64,000 nucleotides of DNA from Pegoplata infirma (Eukaryota; Arthropoda; Insecta; Diptera; Anthomyiidae), in contig OY992537.1 in assembly GCA_963921195.1 (NCBI GenBank), positions 204,748,581-204,812,580 on the forward strand, given 5' to 3'. The notes below the pieces were generated by a model, which saw only the letters and a program-made list of their open reading frames with translations, did no database searches and was not told where the DNA came from. The translations under genes and the position numbers were made by a program. Positions within the stretch are counted from its first letter, which is position 1. The number at the start of each line of letters is the position of its first letter. This document shows positions 14,076 to 25,291 of the stretch, piece by piece.

Positions 14076-16296
14076 CCCGAGTAAAAAAGATCATATATAA
14101 TTATATATAATTTTATATATACATATATTATTTTGTAAAACTATATGTATTTTTTGTTGCATCATATGTAATTTTATATATCATGAAATCCACCACAAAA
14201 CACATAAAAAATTCTATTTTCTGACCTTAGGTCTTTCGATTTTCTTTATATTAACGGTATGCATTCTCAATAAAGCCAATAAAACATATCCATTTTCAGT
14301 TTTTTTAATTTTAAAAAAATCGCGATTTTTTCGCGAATTTAATTTTCTTCAAAAATTTAAAAAATCAAAAAAGTATGTTAATTTGAAGAGCCATATCTTC
14401 TTAAGTATCTATCGGATTTCTACGATTCAAAAAGCATTCGATTCAAACGTTTGTCCTTTTTTATACCAATGCAATAAAAAAAAAGTTTTCCAAAAAAAGT
14501 GCATTTTTTATGCAAATGCAATTTTTGGATGCATTTTTCAAAACTTTCTCCCCCTTCAATTTTTTTGAAACTTTCATAATTCGAAAATATGGCATTTTTT
14601 ACACAAAATTGAGTACCGTTTTTTTTATGACAGGGTTTCAAAAAATTTTCGTGATTTTTTTAAAACTACTTATTTGGTTTTTTCCATACAAAAAATCAAT
14701 TTAATGTTTATTTTGCAATTTTATCAAAAAAGTATGTAACTTTAAAAAGCCATTTCTTCAAAAGTATCTCTCGGATTTCTACGACTCAAAAAGCATTCGA
14801 TTCAACTGATTATCCGTTTTTATACCAATGCACTAACAAAAAATATTTTTTTAAAATAATGCATTTTTGATGCAAATGCAATTTTTGGATGCATTTTTGA
14901 AAACTTTCTCCCCCTTCAATTTGTTTGAAACCTGCATAAATCGAAAATATAGCATTTTTTACATAAAATTGGGTACATTTTTTTTTTGTGACGGCGTTTC
15001 ACAAAATTTTCGTGATTTTTTTAAAAAATGCTTATGTAGTTTTTCCTTAGACTAAATTTTTTTTTTGTTATTTTATGAATTTTATGAAAAAATTGTATGA
15101 AAAAACCAATAAGGTATTTTTAAAAATATTACAAAATTTTTACGAAACTCCGTCACAAAAAAAGCGGTACGCAATTTTGTGTAAAAAATGCTATATTTTC
15201 GATTTATGTAGGTTTAAAAAAAATTGAAGGGGGAGAAAGTTTTAAAAAATGCATCCAAAAAATGCATTTGCATCAAAAATGCACTTTTTTTTAAAAATAT
15301 TTTTTTTTATTACATTAATATAAAGAAAGACTATCGTCTGAATCGAATGCTTTTTAAATTGAAGAAATCCGATAGATACTTCCGAAGATATGGCTATTCA
15401 AAGTAGCATACTTTTTTGATTTTTTCAATTTTTGAAGAAAATTAAATTCGCGAAAAAATCGCGATTTTTTTTAAATATAAAAAACTGAAAATGGATATGT
15501 TTAATTGGATCTATAGAGCACATGTGTACAAAAAATTAGATAAATTTGAAGACTCTCGGTCAGATTTTATAAAATCTTTGCTGGATTTCATGATATTTGC
15601 ACTTCTAATTTGTTTCTTATATAAAATTATATAACAAAAAATATTGACTTTTATATAATAACATATGATTTAAAGTTCGTTTATATAATTACATATGAAC
15701 TTTAAAATTCTGTCTTCTTTTTTATATAATTTGATAAAACAAAATATTTGAAGAAATTTTATATAAAACTTTATGCAACTGTTTTTAAATTATATGTTAT
15801 CTTATATGAGTAAAATTTAAAAAAAAAATCTAAGTCCTTTACATATAATTTAATATAACTTTTGAAAATTTTTCTAAGTCCAAAAAAAAATTAAAATTTT
15901 CTAAGTCCCAAAATTCTAGGAAAAAATTTTCTAAGTCCAGATGTTTTTTTTTTTGAAAATTTTCAAAGTCCTAAAAATATTTTTGAAAATTTTTAAGTCC
16001 TGGAAACAAATTTTTTTTTGTCAATTTTTTGCGTTTTGGGGGAAAACATTTTTTTCTTATATATAAATATATTTAATTATATATAATTGCATCAATTTTA
16101 TACAAAAAAGGGTCCAATTTTCGCATATAACTATATAAAATTATATTAAAATTATATCAAATTTGATCAGATTTGATCAAATTTGATAAGTTTTTATATC
16201 GTTTTATCGACTCATTTTTTGCATTAAACTATATATGATTATATATGATGGCTTTATATAATTTTATATGAATATATATAATCTTTTTTACTCGGG
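14076..16296. mobile_element. CCCGAGTAAAA element (TA target) inserted in satellite
   Basis: A 2,221-bp insert with terminal inverted repeats CCCGAGTAAAAAAGAT and ATCTTTTTTACTCGGG, flanked by TA (14,074-75 and 16,297-98), inside the 37-bp satellite. The subterminal regions are rich in TATATAATTATAT words shared with the other members (25,292-26,892, 26,990-32,300, 32,981-35,828). A TA duplication fits the Tc1/mariner superfamily or another TA-inserting group. No transposase is visible. The central part holds a second inverted-repeat unit (14,277-15,508). Confidence 0.8.
14277..15508. repeat. Nested inverted repeat with internal duplications
   Basis: The arms begin CCAATAAAACATATCC at the left and end GGATATGTTTAATTGG at the right. 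They share a TCGCGATTTTTTCGCGAA word near 14,320 and its complement near 15,450. The left arm segment 14,375-14,700 is repeated directly at 14,735-15,055 and once inverted at 15,090-15,410, giving three versions of the same approximately 325-bp module. The short reading frames here (61-73 residues) are all versions of that module and show no domain. This is probably a foldback or MITE that landed within the 14,076-16,296 element; its target duplication is not clear. Confidence 0.7.
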
Positions 16297-19200
16297 TAGA
16301 AAAAGTGTCTCAGAATCTGAGACTTCTTCTATATGGGAAAAATGTCTCAGAATCTGAGACTTTTTCTATATAGAAAAAATGTCTCAGAATCTGAGACTTT
16401 TTCTATATAGAAAAAATTTCTCAGAATCTGAGACTTTTTCTATAAAGAAAAAATATCTCAGAATCTGAGACTTTTTCTATATAGAAAAAATGTCTCAGAA
16501 TCTGAGACTTTTTCTATATAGAAAAAATGTCTCAGAATCTGAAACTTTTTCTATTTAGAAACAATGTCTCAGAATCTGAGACTTTTTCTATATAGAAAAA
16601 ATGTCTCAGAATCTGAGACTTTTTCTATATAGAAAAAAATTTCAGAATCTTAGACTTTTTCTATATAGAAAAAATGTCTCAGAATCTGAGACTTTTTCTA
16701 TATAGAAAAAATGTCTCAGAATCTGAGACTTTTTCTATATAGAAAAAATGTCTCAGAATCTGAGACTTTTTCTAAATGTCTCAAAAAAATGTCTCAGAAT
16801 CTGAGACTTTTTCTATATAGAAAAAATGTCTCAGAATCTGAGACTTTTTCTATATAGAAAAAATGTCTCAGAATCTGAGACTTTTTCTATATAGAAAAAA
16901 TGTCTCAGAATCTGAGACTTTTTCTATATAGAAAAAATGTCTCAGAATCTGAGACTTTTTCTATATAGAAAAAATGTCTCAGAATCTGAGACTTTTTCTA
17001 AATGTCTCAAAAAAATGTCTCAGAATCTGAGACATTTTCTATATAGAAAAAATGTCTCAGAATCTGAGACTTTTTCTATATAGAAAAAATGTCTCAGAAT
17101 CTGAGACTTTTTCTATATAGAAAAAATGTCTCAGAATCTGAGACTTTTTCTATATAGAAAAAATGTCTCAGAATCTGAGACTTTTTCTATATAGAAAAAA
17201 TGTCTCAGAATCTGAGACTTTTTCTATATAGAAAAAATGTCTCAGAATCTGAGACTTTTTCTATATAGAAAAAATGTCTCAGAATCTGAGACTTTTTCTA
17301 TATAGAAAAAATGTCTCAGAATCTGAGACTTTTTCTATATAGAAAAAATGTCTCAGAATCTGAGACTTTTTCTATATAGAAAAAATGTCTCAGAATCTGA
17401 GACTTTTTCTATATAGAAAAAATGTCTCAGAATCTGAGACTTTTTCTATATAGAAAAAATGTCTCAGAATCTGAGACTTTTTCTATATAGAAAAAATGTC
17501 TCAGAATCTGAGACTTTTTCTATATAAAAAAATGTCTCAGAATCTAAGACTTTTTCTTTATAGAAAAAATCTCTGAGACTTTTTCTATATAGAAAAAATG
17601 TCTCAGAATCTGAGACTCTTTCTATATAGAAAAAATGTCTGAGAATCTGAGACTTTTTCTATATAGAAAAAATGTCTCAGAATCTGAGAATTTTTCTATA
17701 TAGAAAAAATGTCTCAGAATCTGAGACTTGTGTCAGAATCTGAAACTTTTTCTATAAGAAAAATGTCTCAGAATCTGAGACTTCTTCTATATAGAAAAAA
17801 TGTCTCAGAATCTGAGACTTTTTCTATACAGAAAAAATGTCTAAGAATCTGAGACTTTTTCTCTATAGAAAAAATGTCTCAGAATCAGAAACTTTTTCTA
17901 TATAGAAAAAATGTCTTATAATCTGAGACTTTTTCTATATAGAAAAAATGTCTCAGAATCTGAGACTTTTTCTATATAGAAAAAATGTCTCAGAATCTGA
18001 GAATTTTTCTATATAGAAAAAATGTCTCAGAATCTGAGACTTTTTCTAAATGTCTCAAAAAAATGTCTCAGAATCTGAGACATTTTCTATATAGAAAAAA
18101 TGTCTCAGAATCTGAGACTTTTTCTATATAGAAAAAATGTCTCAGAATCTGAGACTTTTTCTATATAGAAAAAATGTCTCAGAATCTGAGACTTTTTCTA
18201 TATAGAAAAAATGTCTCAGAATCTGAGACTTTTTCTATATAGAAAAAATGTCTCAGAATCTGAGACTTTTTCTATATAGAAAAAATGTCTCAGAATCTGA
18301 GACTTTTTCTATATAGAAAAAATGTCTCAGAATCTGAGACTTTTTCTATATAGAAAAAATGTCTCAGAATCTGAGACTTTTTCTATATAGAAAAAATGTC
18401 TCAGAATCTGAGACTTTTTCTATATAGAAAAAATGTCTCAGAATCTGAGACTTTTTCTATATAGAAAAAATGTCTCAGAATCTGAGACTTTTTCTATATA
18501 GAAAAAATGTCTCAGAATCTGAGACTTTTTCTATATAAAAAAAATGTCTCAGAATCTAAGACTTTTTCTTTATAGAAAAAATCTCTGAGACTTTTTCTAT
18601 ATAGAAAAAATGTCTCAGAATCTGAGACTCTTTCTATATAGAAAAAATGTCTGAGAATCTGAGACTTTTTCTATATAGAAAAAATGTCTCAGAATCTGAG
18701 AATTTTTCTATATAGAAAAAATGTCTCAGAATCTGAGACTTGTGTCAGAATCTGAAACTTTTTCTATAAGAAAAATGTCTCAGAATCTGAGACTTTTTCT
18801 ATATAGAAAAAATGTCTCAGAATCTGAGAATTTTTCTATATAGAAAAAATGTCTCAGAATCTGAGACTTTTTCTAAATGTCTCAAAAAAATGTCTCAGAA
18901 TCTGAGACATTTTCTATATAGAAAAAATGTCTCAGAATCTGAGACTTTTTCTATATAGAAAAAATGTCTCAGAATCTGAGAATTTTTCTATATAGAAAAA
19001 ATGTCTCAGAATCTGAGACTTTTTCTAAATGTCTCAAAAAAATGTCTCAGAATCTGAGACATTTTCTATATAGAAAAAATGTCTCAGAATCTGAGACTTT
19101 TTCTATATAGAAAAAATGTCTCAGAATCTGAGACTTTTTCTATATAGAAAAAATGTCTCAGAATCTGAGACTTTTTCTAAATGTCTCAAAAAAATGACTT

Positions 19201-20540
19201 ATAATCTGAGACTTTTTCTATATAGAAAAAATGTCTCAGAATCTGAGACTTTTTCTATATAGAAAAAATGTCTCAGAATCTGAGAATTTTTCTATATAGA
19301 AAAAATGTCTCAGAATCTGAGACTTTTTCTAAATGTCTCAAAAAAATGTCTCAGAATCTGAGACATTTTCTATATAGAAAAAATGTCTCAGAATCTGAGA
19401 CTTTTTCTATATAGAAAAAATGTCTCAGAATCTGAGACTTTTTCTATATAGAAAAAATGTCTCAGAATCTGAGACTTTTTCTATATAGAAAAAATGTCTC
19501 AGAATCTGAGACTTTTTCTATATAGAAAAAATGTCTCAGAATCTGAGACTTTTTCTATATAGAAAAAATGTCTCAGAATCTGAGACTTTTTCTATATAGA
19601 AAAAATATCTCAGAATCTGAGACTTTTTCTATATAGAAAAAATGTCTCAGAATCTGAGAATTTTTCTATATAAAAAAAATGTCTCAGAATCTAAGACTTT
19701 TTCTTTATAGAAAAAATCTCTGAGACTTTTTCTATATAGAAAAAATGTCTCAGAATCTGAGACTCTTTCTATATAGAAAAAATGTCTGAGAATCTGAGAC
19801 TTTTTCTATATAGAAAAAATGTCTCAGAATCTGAGAATTTTTCTATATAGAAAAAATGTCTCAGAATCTGAGACTTGTGTCAGAATCTGAAACTTTTTCT
19901 ATAAGAAAAATGTCTCAGAATCTGAGACTTTTTCTATATAGAAAAAATGTCTCAGAATCTGAGACTTTTTCTATACAGAAAAAATGTCTAAGAATCTGAG
20001 ACTTTTTCTCTATAGAAAAAATGTCTCAGAATCAGAAACTTTTTCTATATAGAAAAAATGTCTTATAATCTGAGACTTTTTCTATATAGAAAAAATGTCT
20101 CAGAATCTGAGACTTTTTCTATATAGAAAAAATGTCTCAGAATCTGAGAATTTTTCTATATAGAAAAAATGTCTCAGAATCTGAGACTTGTGTCAGAATC
20201 TGAAACTTTTTCTATAAGAAAAATGTCTCAGAATCTGAAACTTTTTCTATATAGAAAAAATGTCTCAGAATCTGAGACTTTTTCTATACAGAAATATTGT
20301 CTAAGAATCTGAGACTTTTTCTCTATAGAAAAAATGTCTCAGAATCAGAAACTTTTTCTATATAGAAAAAATGTCTTATAATCTGAGACTTTTTCTATAT
20401 AGAAAAAATGTCTCAGAATCTGAGACTTTTTCTATATAGAAAATATGTCTCAGAATCTGAGACATTTTCTATATAAAAAAAAATGTCTAAGAATCTGAGA
20501 CTTTTTCAATATAGAAAAAATGTCTCAGAATCTGAGAAAT
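16297..20540. repeat. 37-bp double-palindrome satellite, main block with higher-order structure
   Basis: About 4.2 kb of head-to-tail 37-bp monomers. Each monomer has two near-perfect dyads: TCTCAGA-A-TCTGAGA (15 bp) and TTTTTCTATATAGAAAAA (18 bp). Homogeneity is highest at 17,040-17,520 and 18,075-18,535. A composite of variant monomers (a TCTAAGACTTTTTCTTTATAG unit, a short CTCTGAGA unit, a GACTCTTTC unit and a GACTTGTGTCAG unit) recurs near 17,525-17,760, 18,537-18,775 and 19,665-19,905. A short CTAAATGTCTCAAAAAAATG variant also recurs at 16,775, 17,010, 18,045, 18,875, 19,025, 19,180 and 19,330. This gives a higher-order repeat of about 1.0-1.1 kb. No spacers, so it is not a CRISPR array. 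Confidence 0.95.
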
Positions 20541-21394
20541 TACATAGAAAGTTTGAAAATGAAACAATTAATAAATAAAGAAGTTAATAAAAGCTGACCA
20601 AAGCAAGCATAAAAATTTACCCTCAAAGGAAATCTGGTAATCAAAACTATTAGGTGTATGATAAAATTTATGGACCTTATAAGCAAACAATTAGCTTTTT
20701 CTTTACTTTCTACTGCTACTTCAATCTAAAAAAATTCTTTATTCCCCTAATACATTAAAACAAAAATAGAAAATAACGCAGCTCATTAGTTTAAAAATTA
20801 CAGTGTTTATTTGTCATCATATTGTTGTTTTTCTTTAATTTATTGTTAGTTGTAGGAAAATTTTCGCTTCTACAACAGCTTTTCCATTTTTTATACATAA
20901 ATTGTTTTATGTTTTTCTTCTTTAATTTCAAAAGAATTTTTATTTCCTAAAGCTCCAAGCAGACTGCCTGAAGTTTTTTTTGTTTTATTTCATTACCATT
21001 GCGTGTTTAAATTGTGTGGAAAAAAAAAATTGTTTTCCCCCAAAAATAAAACATTGGTTTTCCTGTACAGGAGGATGGTGATTTCGATTTAATTTCTTTT
21101 TTTCGCTTGTCACGCACTTGTTGTGATTTTCTTTATATAGTTTTTTTTTATTCAATTTGCTTTTAATAGTCTTAAGGTTTGTAATCGTAATTTATTTACT
21201 GATAACTTTTCAATAAGTCTAATAATATGTTTTAGATGAATAGATATGTCACAGACCTCAATTTAGTAAGAAATGGGAGTTTTTTTTCAAATATTTAAAC
21301 GAAAATATTTTTTTAGAGTTTAGGGCACTTTAATCATTAACGACAATTAATGTTTTTAATGAGGTTTATTTAAAACAAAAAAAATCATATAAAT
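20541..21394. other. Shared unique sequence right of the satellite
   Basis: Matches about 47,955-48,845 of the second segmental copy almost base for base apart from small indels in A/T runs. Landmarks are AAGCTGACCAAAGCAAGCA, CTGTACAGGAGGATGGTG and ACAGACCTCAATTTAGTAAG. Conservation between copies reflects recent duplication rather than function; I see no ORF. Confidence 0.6.
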
Positions 21395-21549
21395 GCTCTA
21401 TTCGATTACCTTCCCAGCAGAAATTTTGCTGAACGTTCAGCAGCTTTTGGAAGGGGAACTTGAGTAAAGGAGCGCATCCAATTGCGCTGAATTCATGCAT
21501 GATTCTCTAAGGCGATGTCCCACTTTAGAGCGCTAGTTGGATACACAGA

Positions 21550-21715
21550 AACAGCGCTCTTTAGATGCACTGAAATCACGTGTCTTTAGAGCGCTGATTT
21601 AAGCAGAATAAAGATGCTGTAAATTCATGTATCTTTTTAGCGCTGATTTAAGCAGATTAAAGATGCAGTGAATTCATGTATCTTTGTAGAGCTGATTTAA
21701 GCAGAATAAAAGTCC
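21550..21715 (+). repeat. 49-bp tandem repeat inside the CTATTCGATTACC element
   Basis: Three imperfect units with core AGCGCTGATTTAAGCAG and AATTCATGTATCTTT, period about 48-49 bp. Related sequence occurs near the opposite end (23,915-24,000 and 24,160-24,210), suggesting a subterminal repeat of the element. Confidence 0.7.
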
Positions 21716-21959
21716 TGACTACACCATTTCCATGTTTCAGAAATTTCCAACTGTATTTAAAAAATTTCCATTTTTACTTTTACTAAAATACAGATGGAAA
21801 ATGTGAAATACATTTGACTATTTCTGAAATACAATTGAAAAATCTGAAATACAATTGAATATTTTTGAAATAAAATTGGAAAATCTGAATTTGAAAATGG
21901 TGTAAACCAACCGCTGAAAACGTATGTTTTTAGTTTAGTTTGTAGTATTGTTAAAAAAT

Positions 21960-22540
21960 TTAAATGTTTGTGTGAAAAAAAACTTCAAAAGTCCTGACTA
22001 CTCTATGTTTCAGAAATTTCCAATTGTATTTAAGAAATTTCCATTTTTACTTCAAATTTTCTAAATGATTTTTTGGAAAATATAAATGAGTTTTCTGCAA
22101 AGAATTTAGAAAATTTTTAAGTACAAACGGAAGTTTTTGAAAAACAGTTGGAAATTTTTAAAATACACATGGATTTTTTTTTAATTTCAATGGAATTTTC
22201 TTAATAGCGATTATAAGATTTTGAAATCCAAATGGAAATATTTAAATGCAAATGTAATTTTCTGAAAAGCATTTAGAAATTTTCTTAAATACAATTTGAA
22301 ATTTCTAAAATATTAATTGAAATTTCTGTAAATATAAATTGAAATTTCTAAAATAAAGTTGGAAATTTTTGAACTATCAATGGAAATTTTTGAAATATAA
22401 TTTAAAATTTTTGAGTTATATTTGGAATTTTTTTAAATATAATTGGAGTTTCTAATATATGATTGGACATTTTTTGTAATAAAATTTGTATTTTCTAAAA
22501 TTAAAGTTCTAAAATTAAAATGTAAAAATGAGATAAAAAA
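21960..22540. repeat. Degenerate GAAATTTTTGAAATA-type short repeats
   Basis: Recurrent words of the type GGAAATTTTTGAAATAC alternate with TGGAAA/TTGAAA at roughly 20-22 bp intervals. A longer unit beginning AAAAGTCCTGACTAC occurs at 21,710 and again at 21,990. There is no coding signal. Confidence 0.55.
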
Positions 22541-24539
22541 CAAAAAAATTACCAATAATTGAAAAAATATTCAAAAGAAGTTATAACAAATGTATCTTAG
22601 TTTTTCTGTTTTTTCGTGATTAGAGTTTGTGTTTAATCCAAATCGGTTTATTCATCGAAATAACAAATAAGCTTTGGCTGTTTTTTGGTTGGCCTATTTA
22701 TCATCATTTAAAATGTGTTAAAGGCCTCTGTTATGTCTTTCAAAACTTTTCAAATCACATGATATTTTCCGAATCACATGAAATCGAGTTTGGTGTTTGT
22801 TTACGGGTTCATTCAAAGTCAGACAAGGAAAAACAATAAAATTTAAAATTCGTTATTGATAAAATTCAATTTTGAATTTTTAAAAAAATTCAAGAAAGAA
22901 TTTTAAATATAATTCTTAAAAATTTTATTTTAAATTCTTAGAAGAAATAAAGTTCAAAAAAATTTTATTTAAAATTCTTTAAAGAATTTTATTAATAAAA
23001 AAAAAGAATTTTATTTCCATAATAACAAATATATTCTGAACAAATAAATATTCAAACCAAAAGTAAAATAAAATTAAACCAAAAATAAAATTCAAACCAA
23101 AAATAAAATTCTTTTTTTTTGAGAATTTTATTTTTGGAAATAATAAAATTCAAATGTTTTTGAGAATTTTATTTAAACAAAAATTTTATTTCAAATACCC
23201 AAAGACTATCAATACTTAAAGATATGTGAAGTCTCCCTTCTTCTATTAAACCCTCTCTTAAATTCCCTTTGCTAAGTCCGCCATCGAACTGGACGTTTGA
23301 TCAAACCAAAAAAAATCCCTTAAGTTCGATATAAACAAAAAAAAGTGTTGCAATTTGGCGATTTTCAGACTAAAGCTAGCGTTTTTTTTTTTTTCATCTA
23401 GCTGTAAAAAAAGTTTTTTTTGTGGATTATCAGGAAATCCAATGACTTTTTATTTGCTGAGAATTTGTTTTAAACACTTTTAAAGGTATTTCTTAAATAA
23501 TATTACCATAATAATTATAAATTGATACATTTTTTCAAAATTTATTAAGCGCTTTTTCGATATAAAAAGTTAGCATTATTTGTCAAACCAACAATGTTAA
23601 TTTAGCATTATCGTATTTTCCTCGTCTAACAGTTTTCGTACCTTCTGTTAAAAAGTTCCAAAATATTAAGAGCGGGAGACAAAGAGCTTGAAATACCTTA
23701 TGAATTTTAAATAAAATTCGTATTTTTTCCTTGTCTGTTCAAAGTTGAAATCAAATAACTAAAATTTAAAAAAATATAACAAAAAAATTCATTCGTTTTA
23801 CTTTACAAAACTTTATTTATGTGAAACAAAATGAAAAAAAAAATCGGAAGTGAACATCAAAAAAATATCGGAAATTTTCATTTTCATATTTTTTATGGGA
23901 TTTTTTTTGGGAACAGCGGTCAAAGATGCTATGATTGAAGCGCTCTTTGCAGCGCTGATTAATGCGCAATAATGATGCAGTCAAATCATGTGTCTTTGTC
24001 TAAAACTCATGTTTTTTTATTCAAAAAGTGTTAAAAATATTAAAAAGAAAAGCAAGTGTGAAATTTTATCAAAAAATAATTACACATTATAAGTTTTATA
24101 TAAAAAATCTTAAAAAAAAATTAAAATTTTTTCCCCTTCCTTTTACTGCACCCCTAAGAGCGCTCTTTGGATGCGCTACGGTATGCTATAAACAGATGCT
24201 GTGTCGCCAAAATCTCGATTTATTTCTGCTGGGTTACTACAATCTACTATATTTTACTCATTTTACTACAGCTGGAAATTTTCAATACAAAAAGTAAACA
24301 ACACTTTCCAGTTGTAGTAAAAAATAGTAAGAAATTTGGGTAATCGAATAGACCTAAAGTTTATTAATGAAGACTTCAATTTGATTTGAGCTCAGTGACA
24401 TGTCTGGTATGGACTGCTGTTATGTCCACAACTTTAGTCTATTCAAAATTTTTTTTAACTTTCTTTTGTTTGTTTTTCTACATTTTTTTTGTTAACTATT
24501 AGTAGATGATTAAATTAAATGTTTATTTAAGTAAAAGTT

Positions 24540-24680
24540 TATTGTTTTTAATTCGACCAAAAAAAGAAAATAAAAGAAAAAAATAAAAAATAAAGGAAAG
24601 GAAAAGAAAGAAAAAAAAGGAGGAAGAAAAAAATTTTTAAAAAGTTTTCCAAAAGAAAAAATATCGCGAAATCAAAAAAA
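24540..24680 (+). repeat. Polypurine (GAAA-rich) tract
   Basis: An A/G-only stretch of variants of AAAGAAAA and GGAAAGG on the + strand, located at the right limit of segmental copy 1. It is a low-complexity tract. Confidence 0.75.
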
Positions 24681-24764
24681 AAACTCTTAAATTTTTCACG
24701 TCCTCAAACATTTTCCTTTTCGGATTTTTGTAGAAGAATTCCCGAATTCTAAAAGTTTTAGAAT

Positions 24765-25291
24765 CTGAGACTTTTTTTAAGGAAAAATATCTCAGAATCT
24801 GAGACTTATTTATAGGAAAAAGGTCTCAAAATTCTAGACTTATTTGGAGGAAAAAAGGTCGCAGAATTTGATACTTTTTCGATAGGAAAGGGGTCTAAGA
24901 ATCTGAGACTTTTTTATAGGAAAAAGGTCTCAGAATCTCTGAATTTGGACTTATTTCAAGGAATAAGGTCTCAAAATCTAAATTTTTTTGAAAAGAAAAA
25001 GGTCTCAAGGTTAGGTTAGGTTGAATGGGCGTCCGCCAATTTGGCGAATTCACCCGGAGGCCATAAGGCCCATTGTGATTCCCCTAAAGTTGTCTCCCTA
25101 CTCCCCTGATATACAAAAATTCTACCTCTCAAAGTCTGAGACTTTTTATTGTTGAAAAAAAGGCTCAGAAGTAGAAACTTACTCAATTGGAAGAAGGTCG
25201 CAGAATCTGAGGCTTTTTCTATAGAAAAAAGTTCTGAGAATCTGAGGCTTTTTCTTTACGAAAAAAGTCACAGAATCTGCCGCTTTTTCTA
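24765..25291. repeat. Decayed 37-bp satellite
   Basis: Highly diverged monomers retain the CTCAGAATCTGAGACTT core and an AGGAAAAAGGTCT linker in place of the TATATA dyad. The block is interrupted at about 25,008-25,128 by a short insertion and is broken on the right by the CCCGAGTAAAA nest. Matching remnants at 26,893-26,990 and 32,301-32,430 show that the nest was built inside one old satellite block. Confidence 0.85.
25008..25128. mobile_element. Short GGTTAGGTTAGGTT element fragment
   Basis: An approximately 120-bp GC-richer insert within decayed satellite, beginning AAGGTTAGGTTAGGTTGAA and continuing through CACCCGGAGGCCATAAGG and CCCATTGTGATTCCC. Its composition differs sharply from the flanks. 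It resembles interspersed fragments common in fly genomes, but I cannot name the family. Three TTAGG-like units alone do not make it telomeric. Confidence 0.5.

Larger units (their letters stand above)
21395..24354. mobile_element. Large nonautonomous element with CTATTCGATTACC ends
   Basis: About 2.96 kb present in segmental copy 1 and absent from copy 2 near 48,845. Its termini form an inverted repeat, GCTCTATTCGATTACC on the left and GGGTAATCGAATAGACC on the right. A TAAA flanks both sides and may be a 4-bp target duplication, but the empty site is too A-rich to settle this. Internally it contains GCGCTGATTTAAGCAG tandem units (21,550-21,715), GAAATTTTT-type degenerate repeats (21,710-22,540) and AT-rich filler. 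Short frames at 22,627-22,839 and 24,028-24,297 show no recognisable domain, so no transposase is assigned. Confidence 0.7.
3130..24560. repeat. Segmental duplication, copy 1
   Basis: Collinear with about 39,760-49,065 in the same orientation. Matching blocks are about 3,470-3,950 with 40,410-40,895; 5,801-6,055 with 40,896-41,100; the (AATG)n arrays; 12,395-13,300 with 43,159-44,640; the 37-bp satellite; 20,550-21,390 with 47,960-48,845; and 24,355-24,560 with 48,846-49,065. Copy 1 contains three insertions that copy 2 lacks (3,951-5,800; 14,076-16,296; 21,395-24,354) and much longer satellite arrays. Shared non-repeat sequence differs by occasional substitutions and small indels, so the duplication predates these insertions. 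Confidence 0.85.

Noticed and set aside
14383..15406. Several 60-73 residue frames sharing a CNAIFGC-like word
   Set aside because: They are the same approximately 325-bp module present in direct and inverted copies, open by chance in AT-rich sequence.
16297..20540. CRISPR array
   Set aside because: Units are contiguous 37-bp monomers without unique spacers, in eukaryote-like DNA with no cas genes.
25001..25020. Telomeric TTAGG repeat
   Set aside because: Only about three GGTTA-type units at the edge of an interspersed fragment; no array and the rest is unrelated.
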